Source: Flavobacterium sp. MDT1-60 (GTDB lineage Bacteria > Bacteroidota > Bacteroidia > Flavobacteriales > Flavobacteriaceae). Taken from it: a stretch of 64,000 nt of DNA. Shown piece after piece: positions 1 through 9,498 of this stretch. Each line of letters starts with the position of its first letter. The stretch's first letter is position 1. The DNA is taken from assembly GCF_014844035.1 (NCBI RefSeq), contig NZ_CP062159.1:3410001-3474000 (forward strand), written 5' to 3'. The translations under genes and the position numbers were made by a program. Under the pieces are notes generated by a model that saw nothing but the letters and a program-made list of their open reading frames with translations, searched no databases and was not told where the DNA came from.

Positions 1-841
1 GCAGGAAAAACTGTTACATGCTTATACAGAACGTTCTTTGGGTAAAAAAACCTTGATTTTCAACAACGGTATTCATACTTCATTATATGTATATGAAACG
101 TTTAGAGAAGCGGGTTACGACATTAGACACCTTGATAACACAAGTAGTTCAGAAGAACGTAAAGATATTTTAGCATGGTTTAAGAAAACTCCGGATGCGA
201 TTTTAACATCAGTAGGAATTTTAACTACCGGTTTTGATGAGCCAACTGTTGAGACCATTATCTTAAACAGAGCAACAAAATCCTTAACGTTATACTACCA
301 GATGATCGGTCGTGGATCTCGTAAATTACCTGGTAAAGACGAATTTACGGTTATCGATTTAGGTAATAATGCCGCGCGTTTTGGATTGTGGAGTGAGCCG
401 GTTAACTGGCAACATATCTTTAAATCACCTGAATTTTATTTGGAAAATCTGCGTGATGACACTGAAATTGAATTGTATTTCAAATATAGTATGCCTCCGG
501 AATTACGTGCAAAATTCAGTAAAACTGCCGATGTTACTTTTGATGTTGATGAGGAACATAAATTAATCATCAAACAGAATTTACGTTCTAAAGTAGTATT
601 AGACAAATCACTAGAGCAGCATGCTGCAATGTGCGTAGACAATACTGAAACATTACAAGAAGCAAAATCATTAGGAAAAGAGCTTGACGACGATATCGAA
701 TGCCGAATCAAACGTTACGCAAAATGTTTGAGTCAATGCAGTAAAAACTACCGCGAATGGCTGGTTGACGATTATAAATTGAAAATGGTTTTATTAATCG
801 GTAAAAAATACCGTGAAAAAATCATGAACGAACCGGATTGA
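1..841 (+). CDS. DEAD/DEAH-box (SF2) helicase, C-terminal part, 5' truncated
   Basis: The reading frame is open from the left window edge (first full codon at base 2) to a TGA at 839-841, so the gene starts outside the window. The visible part is the second RecA-like domain of an SF2 helicase of the restriction-enzyme-like type: a LIFNNG strand, the segment TSVGILTTGFDEP (motif V region) and YYQMIGRGSRKLPGK (motif VI, arginine finger region). About 150 residues of unassigned C-terminal tail follow, with four Cys and acidic patches. The DNA or RNA substrate cannot be told from this portion; the ATP-binding half is missing. Confidence 0.85.
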   Translation, partial: QEKLLHAYTERSLGKKTLIFNNGIHTSLYVYETFREAGYDIRHLDNTSSSEERKDILAWFKKTPDAILTSVGILTTGFDEPTVETIILNRATKSLTLYYQMIGRGSRKLPGKDEFTVIDLGNNAARFGLWSEPVNWQHIFKSPEFYLENLRDDTEIELYFKYSMPPELRAKFSKTADVTFDVDEEHKLIIKQNLRSKVVLDKSLEQHAAMCVDNTETLQEAKSLGKELDDDIECRIKRYAKCLSQCSKNYREWLVDDYKLKMVLLIGKKYREKIMNEPD

Positions 842-891
842 TTTTTTAAATTAAATGTTAACTGCAAAAAGTTAAAAGTTTCAAAAGACTA

Positions 892-973
892 TCATTTTGA
901 AAAAGGAGAAATCATATTACAAAGCATCGCATTGCATGCTAAGGATTATGTGATTTCTCCTTCGTCGAAATGA
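892..973. repeat. Diverged copy of dispersed inverted repeat
   Basis: The arms at 892-914 and 951-973 are inverted copies of each other with a few mismatches. They match the 23-bp arms of the perfect inverted repeat at 22603-22703 (core AAGGAGAAATC / GATTTCTCCTTCGTCG). It lies just after the helicase gene, where it could fold in the mRNA 3' end. It is a dispersed extragenic palindrome family; no ORF is inside. Confidence 0.75.
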
Positions 974-1026
974 TAAAAAGAATCGAAGATTCTATAAAAT
1001 CATTTTAATCTGAGTAATCTGTGGCA

Positions 1027-1062
1027 GAAATCTAAAATCTAAAATCAGAACTCTAAAATACA
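1027..1062. repeat. Short-word intergenic repeat (AAATCTAAA)
   Basis: The word AAATCTAAAATC occurs in tandem, followed by the degenerate copies CAGAACTCTAAAATA, directly before the DEAD-box helicase start. The same kind of words (TTTAGATTTTAGA) fills gaps in the his operon at 26086 and 28190. Confidence 0.55.
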
Positions 1063-1066
1063 AGTT

Positions 1067-2401
1067 ATGTCTAAACAATTCTCAGCATTAGGAGTTTCAG
1101 CACCAATATTAAAAGCATTAAGCGAATTAAACATTGTTGAACCGACAGAAATTCAACAAAAAACAATTCCGCTTTTACTGTCTGAAACGCACGATGTAGT
1201 TGGTTTAGCCAAAACAGGAACCGGAAAAACAGCTGCCTTTGGATTGCCATTATTGCAGTTAATTAATACCGAAATAGCAACAGTTCAAGCTATAATTTTA
1301 GTTCCGACAAGAGAACTTGGACAACAAATATTTAGAAATTTAGAAGATTTTGGAAAACATATTCCAAATATATCTATAGCTTCAACTTGTGGTGGAATCC
1401 CAATAAAACCACAAATTGAACGTCTAACACAGCCAACACAAATTGTTGTGGCAACACCAGGGCGTTTAATTGATTTAATTCAGCGTAAAGCAATTGACTT
1501 AAAACAAACTCAGTATTTAGTTTTAGATGAAGCCGATGAAATGGTTTCTATCCTAAAAGAAAGTTTGGACGAAATTGTAGCCGAACTTCCTAAAAAACAT
1601 CGCACTTTATTATTTTCAGCAACTTTGCCTGGAACAATAAAACAACTGATTCAGAATTACTTAAATAAAAATGTAGTTCAGGTAAGTGCCAATATGGAAA
1701 CTGTTGGTAACCAAGGAATAGATCATGAATATATTGTAGTTGACCCGATTGAAAAATTAGATGTTTTGATGCACTTTTTAAATTCTAAAGAAGGAGAACG
1801 CGGAATTATTTTCTGTAAAACCAAAGCTGCAGTCAATAAATTAGCTAAAAATCTGGCCATAAACCGTTTTTCTTCAGGAGCACTTCATGGAAGCTTGTCT
1901 CAGGGAATTCGTGACAGAATTATGGAGCAATTTCGTGAAGGACACATCAATATTTTAGTTGCAACCGATTTAGCTGCAAGGGGAATTGACGTAAAAGAGA
2001 TCTCTTATGTGGTCAATTATCATTTGCCGGACACTTACGAAACTTACGTTCACAGAAGTGGAAGAACGGCAAGGGCAGGAGCAAAGGGGCTTTCTTTAAC
2101 CGTTTTGCAGGAGGAAGAAGTAATTGAAATTCCGGAATTTGAAAAAGAATTAGGAATTAAATTTACCAAATTTCAAAAACCATCAGTAATAAGTTTAGAA
2201 GAAAACAATACGCTTTTATGGGCGAAGCAAATCTTCAAAACAAAGCCAAATCACGATATTTCAGCTGATTTAAAAACAAAAGTAAAAACCGTTTTTCATC
2301 ATCTTACCAAAGATGAATTGATAGAGAAATTAATGGCAAATTACGTTTTACAAAACAAAGTTGAAGTAACAGAAAAGCCTGTTAAAAAATTCAAAAAGTA
2401 A
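1067..2401 (+). CDS. DEAD-box ATP-dependent RNA helicase
   Basis: ATP-dependent RNA unwinding enzyme of the DEAD-box family, cytoplasmic, probably acting in ribosome assembly or mRNA turnover. Of 444 residues, the core runs from about 4 to 370: Q-motif region (PTEIQQKTIP, 26-35), Walker A AKTGTGKT (48-55), DEAD (154-157), SAT (184-186), and motif VI HRSGRTAR (329-336). The C-terminal tail of about 75 residues is short and Lys-rich at the end and does not look like the RNA-binding domain of DbpA/CsdA, so the exact subfamily (RhlE-like or DbpA-like) is left open. Transcribed in tandem with the upstream helicase but separated by a 225-bp gap with repeats. Confidence 0.93.
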   Translation: MSKQFSALGVSAPILKALSELNIVEPTEIQQKTIPLLLSETHDVVGLAKTGTGKTAAFGLPLLQLINTEIATVQAIILVPTRELGQQIFRNLEDFGKHIPNISIASTCGGIPIKPQIERLTQPTQIVVATPGRLIDLIQRKAIDLKQTQYLVLDEADEMVSILKESLDEIVAELPKKHRTLLFSATLPGTIKQLIQNYLNKNVVQVSANMETVGNQGIDHEYIVVDPIEKLDVLMHFLNSKEGERGIIFCKTKAAVNKLAKNLAINRFSSGALHGSLSQGIRDRIMEQFREGHINILVATDLAARGIDVKEISYVVNYHLPDTYETYVHRSGRTARAGAKGLSLTVLQEEEVIEIPEFEKELGIKFTKFQKPSVISLEENNTLLWAKQIFKTKPNHDISADLKTKVKTVFHHLTKDELIEKLMANYVLQNKVEVTEKPVKKFKK

Positions 2402-2432
2402 TATTTGAAGCCATTGATTTAGCTGATTTATG

Positions 2433-2477
2433 TTGTATTTTTATAAGCAAATGAAAATTTGAATTATAAAAATACAA
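2433..2477 (+). repeat. AT-rich hairpin before the acetyltransferase gene
   Basis: A perfect 14-bp inverted repeat (TTGTATTTTTATAA at 2433-2446 and its complement at 2464-2477) with a 17-base loop ends 7 bases before the ATG at 2485. It lacks GC pairs and a clear T-tract of its own. It could be a weak terminator for the helicase gene or a 5' mRNA hairpin that hides the next start. Confidence 0.5.
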
Positions 2478-2484
2478 TTTGACA

Positions 2485-3012
2485 ATGGCAGAAAATATCC
2501 AAATAAAAAAAATATCCCTAAACGAGATTGACCAATTACAAAAAATCGGGCGACAAACTTTTTATGAAACATTTTCAGAAGCAAATTCTGAAGAAAATAT
2601 GAAAAATTATCTGGAAAGAGGGTTTTCATATGAAAAGCTTACAGCTGAACTTACAGATGAAAACTCTGAATTTTACTTCGCAACCCTTAATAATGAAGTA
2701 ATCGGATATTTGAAAATTAATTTCGGATCCTCTCAAACCGAATTAAAAAACGATAAAACTCTTGAAATCGAAAGAATCTATGTTTCAAAAGAATTTCATG
2801 GAAAAAAAATCGGACAATTGCTTTATGACAAAGCTATCGAAATAGCAAAACAAAAAAATAGTGAATATGTATGGCTGGGTGTCTGGGAGGAAAATCTTAG
2901 AGCATTAAGTTTTTATAGAAAAAATGGTTTTGTTGAATTTGACAAACATATTTTTAAGCTAGGAAATGATGAGCAAACCGACCTTATGATGAAACTAAAA
3001 TTGGATAATTAA
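2485..3012 (+). CDS. GNAT family N-acetyltransferase
   Basis: 175-residue acetyl-CoA-dependent N-acetyltransferase fold protein. The segment IERIYVSKEFHGKKIGQLLYDKAIEIA contains the Q/RxxGxG/A-type acetyl-CoA pyrophosphate loop, followed by NLRALSFYRKNGF, the usual motif B region of GNAT enzymes. ATG at 2485 is chosen over an in-frame TTG at 2479 because the protein then starts at the expected place. The acceptor substrate is not predictable (small molecule, protein N-terminus or antibiotic). Single gene, no operon partner. Confidence 0.88.
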   Translation: MAENIQIKKISLNEIDQLQKIGRQTFYETFSEANSEENMKNYLERGFSYEKLTAELTDENSEFYFATLNNEVIGYLKINFGSSQTELKNDKTLEIERIYVSKEFHGKKIGQLLYDKAIEIAKQKNSEYVWLGVWEENLRALSFYRKNGFVEFDKHIFKLGNDEQTDLMMKLKLDN

Positions 3013-3137
3013 TTCTGAAAATATTTAACATAAATCTTAAAATTGGTTTTTGTATGTGGAATTATAATGTTAAATTTATACAACTGCTATAAGCAGAAAT
3101 AGTTTTATTCATAGAGGCCTACTTAATAACAACATAT

Positions 3138-4406
3138 ATGAACATAGTAATTATAGGAGGTGGTTTTGCAGGAATCAATCTCGCAAAAGAGCTTGTAAAC
3201 CACCCACAAATACAAGTAACCCTTGTAGACAAAAACAATTATAACTTTTTCCCACCACTTATATACCAGGTTGCTACGGCATTTTTAGAACCTTCAAGTA
3301 TCAGTTATCCTTTCAGAAAATTTTTTGCAGGCAAAAAGAATCTGCAATTTCGTTTAGGAGAATTACTTTCTGTTGTTCCTGAAGAAAATAAAATAATTCT
3401 CAACAATGGAGAATTGACCTATGATCATTTGGTTTTTGCTACGGGAGCTGAAACAAGCTACTTTGGCATGGAAAACGTGATGAAAAACGCCATTCCGATG
3501 AAAACCTTAAATGATGCCATCGAAATGCGTAATGCATTACTTAAAAACCTTGAGAAAGCCGCAATTACCAAAGATATACGCAAACGCCGTAAATTATTAA
3601 CGATTGTTGTCGCAGGAGGAGGGCCTACAGGAGTAGAAGTTTCCGGAATGTTTGCAGAAATGCGAAAAAATATTTTACTGAAAGAATACCCGGAATTAGA
3701 AACGTCAGCCAGTAATGTTTATTTGGTAGATGGAGGTGATGCATTGTTATCACCAATGAGCGAAGCTTCTCAAAAAGATACATTAGAGGCACTTACAAAA
3801 TTGGGCGTTGTAGTTAAACTTCATACTCGCGTTACAGATTATGTTGATGATACTGTGTTTTTTGAAAACGGAGAAACCATCAAAACCAAAAATTTAATTT
3901 GGGCAGCAGGAGTTTCTGCCAAACTTTTTGAAGGAATTCCGAAAGAAAGTTATGGTCGCGGAAGACGTATGGCAACTGATCAATATAGTAAGGTAAACGG
4001 GCTTCAGAATATTTATGCTATTGGTGATACTGCTATCTTAGCCGGAGATAAAAATTTCCCTGACGGACATCCGCAGGTGGCTCAGGTTGCTATTCAGCAA
4101 GGATTAAATTTGGCAAAAAACTTTAAAGCAATGGCTCAGAGCAAACCTCTTAAACCTTTTGTTTACAATGATAAAGGCTCAATGGCTATTATCGGAAAAA
4201 ATAAAGCTGTAGTTGATTTACCAAATCCTAAATGGCATTTTAATGGTTTTTTTGCCTGGATTATTTGGTTGTTTATTCATTTAATTTCGCTAATAACTTA
4301 TAGAAACAGATTAAAGACTTTTTGGAACTGGATGATCGCTTATTTCGCCAGAGATCAATCTCTAAGAATGATTATCAGACCTGATAAAAAACAACAAATT
4401 GAATGA
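3138..4406 (+). CDS. ndh: Type II NADH dehydrogenase (NDH-2), FAD-dependent
   Basis: Oxidises NADH and reduces quinone at the inner face of the membrane without pumping protons. The 422 residues hold two Rossmann dinucleotide-binding motifs: GGGFAG near residues 7-12 for FAD and VVAGGGPTGVEV near 156-167 for NADH. An AIGDTA motif near residue 295 marks the second FAD contact. The C-terminal 60 residues contain a hydrophobic aromatic-rich amphipathic segment (FFAWIIWLFIHLISLITY) typical of the membrane anchor of NDH-2. Followed by a strong bidirectional terminator. NDH-2 and sulfide:quinone reductase share the fold; absence of a CxxxxC-type sulfide centre favours NDH-2. Confidence 0.92.
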   Translation: MNIVIIGGGFAGINLAKELVNHPQIQVTLVDKNNYNFFPPLIYQVATAFLEPSSISYPFRKFFAGKKNLQFRLGELLSVVPEENKIILNNGELTYDHLVFATGAETSYFGMENVMKNAIPMKTLNDAIEMRNALLKNLEKAAITKDIRKRRKLLTIVVAGGGPTGVEVSGMFAEMRKNILLKEYPELETSASNVYLVDGGDALLSPMSEASQKDTLEALTKLGVVVKLHTRVTDYVDDTVFFENGETIKTKNLIWAAGVSAKLFEGIPKESYGRGRRMATDQYSKVNGLQNIYAIGDTAILAGDKNFPDGHPQVAQVAIQQGLNLAKNFKAMAQSKPLKPFVYNDKGSMAIIGKNKAVVDLPNPKWHFNGFFAWIIWLFIHLISLITYRNRLKTFWNWMIAYFARDQSLRMIIRPDKKQQIE

Positions 4407-4422
4407 TAAATCTAAATTATAT

Positions 4423-4452
4423 AAAAAAGCCAGAATAAATTCTGGCTTTTTT
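4423..4452. terminator. Bidirectional rho-independent terminator
   Basis: The stem GCCAGAA/TTCTGGC (4429-4435 with 4440-4446) is flanked by six A before and six T after. It sits between the convergent NADH dehydrogenase and DUF4242 genes, so it can stop transcription from both sides. Confidence 0.9.
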
Positions 4453-4453
4453 A

Positions 4454-4705
4454 TTATTCGGCGGTCGTTGGATCTATAATACCAAAAACCTCACTAACTG
4501 AATTGGCATGTTCATAAACCATTTCTTCATTTGGAGCAATGTATATACAATACAGTTTATCGCTTGTAATATAACTGTTTACCCATTGAATTTGAGTTCC
4601 TAATTGATTAAGTACACCACATGAGGCTTGCGAAATACTTTTTAACTGATCAGATGTAAGTTTACCGGCATTTGGGATTTCCCTTTCAATAACATATTTA
4701 GGCAT
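4454..4705 (-). CDS. DUF4242 domain protein
   Basis: 83-residue protein starting MPKYVIEREIPNAGKL and ending near FGIIDPTTAE, the pattern of DUF4242 proteins, whose ferredoxin-like fold members include the nickel-binding SCO4226 of Streptomyces. It keeps the stretch CIYIAPNEEMVYEHA typical of the family. No signal peptide; function in this organism is unknown. It ends right at the shared terminator with the NADH dehydrogenase gene. Confidence 0.8.
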   Translation of the reverse strand: MPKYVIEREIPNAGKLTSDQLKSISQASCGVLNQLGTQIQWVNSYITSDKLYCIYIAPNEEMVYEHANSVSEVFGIIDPTTAE

Positions 4706-4860
4706 AATAATTAAAAGTTTATTTTCCTACTCGTGTGGCTTTTCGGTTTCGCCCCGTTTTTCAAAATGGTTTCTGGGTTCCATTTAATTTTAAGCAGTAT
4801 AAAATTACGAAATAAACAACACTAAATCACTTAAAAACAGTATTTTAAATATTCAAAATA

Positions 4861-6090
4861 TCAATGCCTAACGGATATTTCATTTTCAGTATCTACCGCT
4901 ACCTGTTCCTTGATAAATCGTTTACCAACGTTCAAAACAACAAGGGCAATCAAAGTTGTTACGGTCATAATGAGAACCATTGGAGCAACAGAATCTTTCA
5001 CAAAAACTCCGACAGCAAAAGAAGCCAGCGCGCCCAAACCTAGTTGAATTGCACCCATCAAGGCTGAAGCACTTCCTGCATTTTTAGCAAAGGGAGCCAT
5101 TGTAAGTCCGGCCGTATTTGGGTTTGAGATTCCTAAGCAGCCTAGAAATAAAAATAACATTGTTATTGTTTGATATAAGCCCAAAAGATCGTTTAGTGCC
5201 AGTATTAAGAAGATAATACTAATTACAGACTGAGAAATTAGTGCTGCAAAAATCATTTGTTCACTAGAAAATTTCCTTAACAAAACCGAATTTAATTGAC
5301 TAGAACCAATAAAACTTACAGACATAAAAGCAAAAATCCAACCGTATGTTTTGGCATCAACATGATAAATGTCCATAAAAACTATAGGAGAGGCCGCTAC
5401 GTATGTAAATAACCCGGAAAATGCTATAGAACCAGTAAAAGCGTAAGTATAAAATTGTGGTTCTTTCAACACTTTTAGGAAATTAGAAATAATTGGCTTT
5501 GGTTTTAATGAAATACTAGTATCTGGTTTATAACTATTTGGCAAACCAATCTGTGAGGCGATTAAAATAGCAACTCCCATACACATCAAAATAAAAAACA
5601 CGGTATGCCAGCCGTAATCTTCAGTTACATAACCACCAATTGTTGGCGCTAACATCGGCGAAAGCCCAAGAACAAGCATTAATAAGGAAAAAACTTTCGG
5701 AATATCTTTCACCGGAAATAAATCACGAACCATTGCCACAGAAGCTACTGTTGCAGCACAACTACCAATAGCCTGAATAAAACGTAATCCGATAAAAGTG
5801 TCTATATCAGTTACATAAACACAGCCGAGTGAAGCTAAAATATAAACCATCAAACCCATAAATAAAGGTTTTTTTCGTCCAAAACGGTCTAACAAAGGTC
5901 CGTATAGTAATTGCCCGGCAGAGATTCCAATAAAATAACTTGACAAACTCATCGAAACTTTTGCTACAGTTGTGTGTAAATCTTTTGCAATACCCGAAAA
6001 ACCAGGTAAATACATGTCAATTGAAAAAGGACCAAGCGCTGTCAATGAACCTAAAATAAGAATTAGTTGTATATATTTCTTTGTTGTCAT
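4861..6090 (-). CDS. Bcr/CflA family multidrug efflux MFS transporter
   Basis: Proton-driven major facilitator of the inner membrane that exports drugs or metabolites (in E. coli Bcr: bicyclomycin, sulfonamide, cysteine dipeptides). The 409 residues form about 12 hydrophobic segments. The N-terminal motif LGPFSIDMYLPGF (about residues 19-31) is diagnostic of the Bcr/CflA subfamily, and GPLLDRFGRKKPLF (about 64-77) is the MFS loop 2-3 motif. Single-gene unit, divergent from the secreted protein at 6241. A TACCTTTG sequence on the minus strand (6120-6127) is a possible -7 box, but no clear -33 was found. Confidence 0.93.
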   Translation of the reverse strand: MTTKKYIQLILILGSLTALGPFSIDMYLPGFSGIAKDLHTTVAKVSMSLSSYFIGISAGQLLYGPLLDRFGRKKPLFMGLMVYILASLGCVYVTDIDTFIGLRFIQAIGSCAATVASVAMVRDLFPVKDIPKVFSLLMLVLGLSPMLAPTIGGYVTEDYGWHTVFFILMCMGVAILIASQIGLPNSYKPDTSISLKPKPIISNFLKVLKEPQFYTYAFTGSIAFSGLFTYVAASPIVFMDIYHVDAKTYGWIFAFMSVSFIGSSQLNSVLLRKFSSEQMIFAALISQSVISIIFLILALNDLLGLYQTITMLFLFLGCLGISNPNTAGLTMAPFAKNAGSASALMGAIQLGLGALASFAVGVFVKDSVAPMVLIMTVTTLIALVVLNVGKRFIKEQVAVDTENEISVRH

Positions 6091-6240
6091 TTTCTTAAAA
6101 GATTGCTTTTTATTTTCGGCAAAGGTAAATATTTAGTACCTTGTTAGGTAGAGAAACTCTTTATATCTTAAAAAGACTGGTTTTTCTGCATATTCGGCTT
6201 TCAAAAGTGTTTTGAAAACGATTAATCTAAAATAAAAAAC

Positions 6241-6657
6241 ATGAAAAAGTACATTTTACTATTAGCCTTTATCACAACAACCATTTCATTTGCTCAAACC
6301 ATTACATCTAAACAAGAAGATGCAAACGCAGCACAATATGCTTTGCTTCAAAAAGTAAACGAATTTTATCCGGACATTACATTGAGTAAAACAGTCACTA
6401 ATTTTTATGCTGACGGAAAAATAATTGATTCACAACAAGAATTTAAATTAAAAGGAACCAAATTTTCCAGTTATAAAATTGGAATTGAACCTGATAATAA
6501 AAAAGTATTGTTCGAATATGTTTCAGATGAAAACGGAAAAGTTTACGGAGATGTTTCTCTTTTTAAAGGGAGTGTTTTAAGAACAACATTTACTGAAAAA
6601 ACCGGAGAAGTTGAAGTTTCGTTAAATGGTAAAGCTGTTTACCAAACAAAAATTTAA
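6241..6657 (+). CDS. Small secreted protein of unknown function
   Basis: 138 residues with a clear Sec signal peptide (MKKYILLLAFITTTISFAQ, cleavage near residue 19). The mature part is a beta-rich hydrophilic domain containing FKLKGTKFSSYKIGI and VKGSVLRTTF-like strands. I do not recognise a family. Monocistronic, followed by a strong terminator. Confidence 0.75.
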   Translation: MKKYILLLAFITTTISFAQTITSKQEDANAAQYALLQKVNEFYPDITLSKTVTNFYADGKIIDSQQEFKLKGTKFSSYKIGIEPDNKKVLFEYVSDENGKVYGDVSLFKGSVLRTTFTEKTGEVEVSLNGKAVYQTKI

Positions 6658-6692
6658 TTCTGAAATGTATATTAAACTATCCTTTTTGATAG

Positions 6693-6722
6693 AAAAAAGC
6701 ATCACGTTTGTGATGCTTTTTT
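6693..6722 (+). terminator. Rho-independent terminator
   Basis: The stem GCATCAC/GTGATGC (6699-6705 with 6710-6716) has a 4-base loop, with A6 before and T6 after, 35 bases behind the stop of the small secreted protein gene. Confidence 0.9.
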
Positions 6723-6726
6723 AATT

Positions 6727-6734
6727 TATATTTG
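6727..6734 (+). promoter_or_regulatory. Putative -7 promoter box TATATTTG
   Basis: Matches the Bacteroidota -7 consensus TAnnTTTG, 32 bases before the start of the next secreted protein gene. A TTG at 6708-6710 is a possible -33 element, 16 bases upstream and inside the preceding terminator. Confidence 0.5.
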
Positions 6735-6766
6735 AGTCACAAAATAAATGTCAAAATTTTCTCAAA

Positions 6767-7150
6767 ATGAAAAAAATCGTCTTATTGTTATTATTTGTTT
6801 CTTTTTCAACATATGCACAAACAAATCTGTTTACAGGAACCTGGATCAATGAAAATTGTAAGGACTGTAGCAAAAAATATATTTTTAAAATTACTATAGC
6901 GCAATCTAATAACAAGATTGTGGGAACTGCAGAAATTATAAGTGATAATGCAGAATTAAATTCTGGTGTTATGGATGTTACTGGTTATGTATATGTTCTT
7001 GGGGAAAAAGCGCAGATAAAAATTAAAGCTGAAAATGGTCAGTCAACAAATGCAGTATTATTTGCAAACGAGAATCTTTTACAATTTATCAAAAGAGGCG
7101 GTTCTGATTTAGTACCAGATGAAACAATTCTGACAAAGCTATCTGAATAA
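6767..7150 (+). CDS. Small secreted protein, DUF2147-like
   Basis: 127 residues with a signal peptide (MKKIVLLLLFVSFSTYAQ). The mature region begins with a lipocalin-like pattern, LFTGTWINENCKDCSKKYIFKITI, then KIVGTAEI, resembling DUF2147 and other GxW small beta-barrel secreted proteins. Two Cys (CKDC spacing) could form a disulfide or bind metal. Function unknown. Probably its own transcript, since a terminator and a promoter box lie upstream. Confidence 0.7.
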   Translation: MKKIVLLLLFVSFSTYAQTNLFTGTWINENCKDCSKKYIFKITIAQSNNKIVGTAEIISDNAELNSGVMDVTGYVYVLGEKAQIKIKAENGQSTNAVLFANENLLQFIKRGGSDLVPDETILTKLSE

Positions 7151-7578
7151 GTTCGCTTAGATAGATTAGAATCAAGGAACAATAAAGTGTTGACAGCCAA
7201 ATTTAAAGCATATGCAGAATGACCTATAATTTATATTATGTAAAATAGAAAATTCTTAAAAACATATCCCTCTTCAATTATACCTGGCAGTTACTTTATT
7301 TACTCCGCGTACAACAAATAGCAAAATAGTATAAATAAAATTAAATCTAACACTTTAAATTCTGCTTCTATTTAATAATTTACTGTTATTAAAAGCTTTG
7401 CGGTAAAACGAAAGTTAAATAATAAAGATATTAATCAATAAAAAATCATTTTAAAGCTTATAAAACTGTAAATTTTAACATTTCTTTAAAATAATTACAT
7501 TCTGATAAAGATGCTTTCATTGTAAGAGTTTATTTTATTATTTTTACATTCGATACTTTAAAAAAATTATCAAAACAT
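7151..7578. other. Gene-free AT-rich stretch (428 bp)
   Basis: No ORF of useful length, tRNA-like fold or strong hairpin was seen. It separates the small secreted protein gene from the CBS/DUF294 gene, so the promoter of the latter is expected at its right end. A TTG near 7519 and TATTTTTA near 7537 are imperfect matches to -33/-7 boxes. Confidence 0.4.
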
Positions 7579-9495
7579 ATGAATACAATTGCTGAGCATA
7601 TTGCCGATTTTTTAAAAGAATACCCGCCATTTGATAATTTGACTTTTCAGGAATTATCTGATATTGCAATCAATATCCGAGTTATCAATTTAGAAAAACA
7701 TACCGTATTGTTTCAAAACAATGACGCGCTTCATGATAGTTTTTATGTTGTGGCGTCTGGTGTCATTAATTTAACTACAATTGCGGATGCCGAGGAAACA
7801 ATTATCAATAAATGCCATGAAGGAGATATTTTTGGTTTAAGACCATTTTTTGCCAAAAATAATTATATGATGACTGCGAAAGCACGTGAAGAAAGTATTA
7901 TTTACGCTATTCCGATCGCTGTTTTCAGACCTTTTGTGGCTAATAATTCTGATGTTTTAAATTTTTTACTAGAAAGTTTTGCTGTAAATTCAAGACACAC
8001 TAAAGACAGTGTAAATTCTAATGGAAAAGTAATTTCTGACACCTCTTTTTATGTAGATCAGGGATCAGAAATGCAATATATACAGTCACTTAGCTATAAC
8101 AATTCACCTTTAACAACTGAAGCAAATCATATTGTTAAAGATGTTGCTATTTTAATGACTGAGGCCATGGTTGATAATATCATTGTATGCGAGAAAAACA
8201 AACCAATTGGGATTGTTACTGCTACAGATTTATCATCTAAAATTGCTACAGGGCGCTATCCTATTACTGAAACGATTGATAAAATCATGTCTTCGCCAGT
8301 GGTTACCGTAATTGAAAATGTGTCACTTGCCGAAGCTCAGTTATTAATGCTAAAACACAACGTAACGCACTTATGTGTTACTAAAGACGGTACAAGTAAA
8401 TCTGCTGTTAAAGGAATTATTTCTGAGCACGATCTAATTGTTGCTCAAGCCAGTAATCCTGGTGTTTTGATAAAAGAAATTAAACGTTCACAGCTTCCGA
8501 AGGACTTAAAACAAATTCGTGATCGTTTGTCTGATTTGATTCAGAATTCTATTCAGAAAAATATTCCAATTTCACATATTAGTAATATTGCCAGTGAAAT
8601 TAATCTTGCTATAATTAAACGCGCCGTTGAGTTATCAATTTTAGACTTAGGCTCACCTCCTGCTCGATTTGCATGGTTAAGTATAGGTAGCCAAGGACGT
8701 AAAGAGCAACTTTTATTAACAGATCAGGATAGTATTTTAATATTTGAAGATGTTACACCTGAGAAATACAGAGAAACAAAAGATTATTTTTTAAGACTGG
8801 CTAAAAGAGCAACGGCTATATTAGAAAAAGTGGGTTATGAATATTGCCCAAATGGTCATATGGGAAGTAATATGTTATGGTGTAAGTCTTTGACTGACTG
8901 GACAAAACAATACAACAGTTGGATGAATACTCCAGGTGAAAATAGTAATGACCTGAGTAGTATTTTCTTTGATTACGAGATCGTTTTTGGAGAGCCAAAA
9001 ATTGAGGAAGTAATTGAAAACGTTATTTTCAAAAATGCTGTAAATAATACTTTATTCTTTGACTTTTTAGGAAACGATGCCTTAAAGAAAAATTCTCCTT
9101 TAAGTTTCTTCAAAAAATTCATTGTAGAAGAAGAAGGTCCGCACAAAACAAAATTTGACATTAAAACCCGTGCATTAATGCCTTTGATTGATGGCGCGCG
9201 TTTGCTAATTTTGAATGCCAATATAAAAGGAATAAAAAATACCTATTTAAGATTTAAACAGTTAGCAATAACCGACTCTAAAAATGCTGAAATATATTTA
9301 AGTTGTGCTGAAGCTTTTTTAACATTATCAAAGTTTAGAACTGTTGAAGGATTGAAAAATGATGATTCAGGACAATACATCAATCTTAGAGAAATGTCTA
9401 AGACAGATAAGGAAAAATTGAAAAATGCTTTGACACCAATGAAAGATCTTGAGGAATTAATTAAGAGTAAATTTCAACTTACCCAATTCTCATAA
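7579..9495 (+). CDS. Cyclic-nucleotide-binding / CBS / DUF294 nucleotidyltransferase-like protein
   Basis: 638-residue cytoplasmic regulator. Domains in order: a cyclic-nucleotide-binding beta-barrel (about 10-135, with EGDIFGLRPFF at 81-91), a pair of CBS domains that bind adenine nucleotides (about 160-290), a DUF294 nucleotidyltransferase-like domain with GSQGRKEQ...TDQD (370-384), the GlnD/GlnE-type signature, and the DUF294 C-terminal helical domain to 638. The next gene, a DnaQ-like protein, begins 3 bases after its stop, so they are one operon. This pair lies next to acs, as is also found in gammaproteobacteria. A role in controlling acetate metabolism by nucleotide levels is an inference from context. 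Confidence 0.9.
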   Translation: MNTIAEHIADFLKEYPPFDNLTFQELSDIAINIRVINLEKHTVLFQNNDALHDSFYVVASGVINLTTIADAEETIINKCHEGDIFGLRPFFAKNNYMMTAKAREESIIYAIPIAVFRPFVANNSDVLNFLLESFAVNSRHTKDSVNSNGKVISDTSFYVDQGSEMQYIQSLSYNNSPLTTEANHIVKDVAILMTEAMVDNIIVCEKNKPIGIVTATDLSSKIATGRYPITETIDKIMSSPVVTVIENVSLAEAQLLMLKHNVTHLCVTKDGTSKSAVKGIISEHDLIVAQASNPGVLIKEIKRSQLPKDLKQIRDRLSDLIQNSIQKNIPISHISNIASEINLAIIKRAVELSILDLGSPPARFAWLSIGSQGRKEQLLLTDQDSILIFEDVTPEKYRETKDYFLRLAKRATAILEKVGYEYCPNGHMGSNMLWCKSLTDWTKQYNSWMNTPGENSNDLSSIFFDYEIVFGEPKIEEVIENVIFKNAVNNTLFFDFLGNDALKKNSPLSFFKKFIVEEEGPHKTKFDIKTRALMPLIDGARLLILNANIKGIKNTYLRFKQLAITDSKNAEIYLSCAEAFLTLSKFRTVEGLKNDDSGQYINLREMSKTDKEKLKNALTPMKDLEELIKSKFQLTQFS

Positions 9496-9498
9496 TAT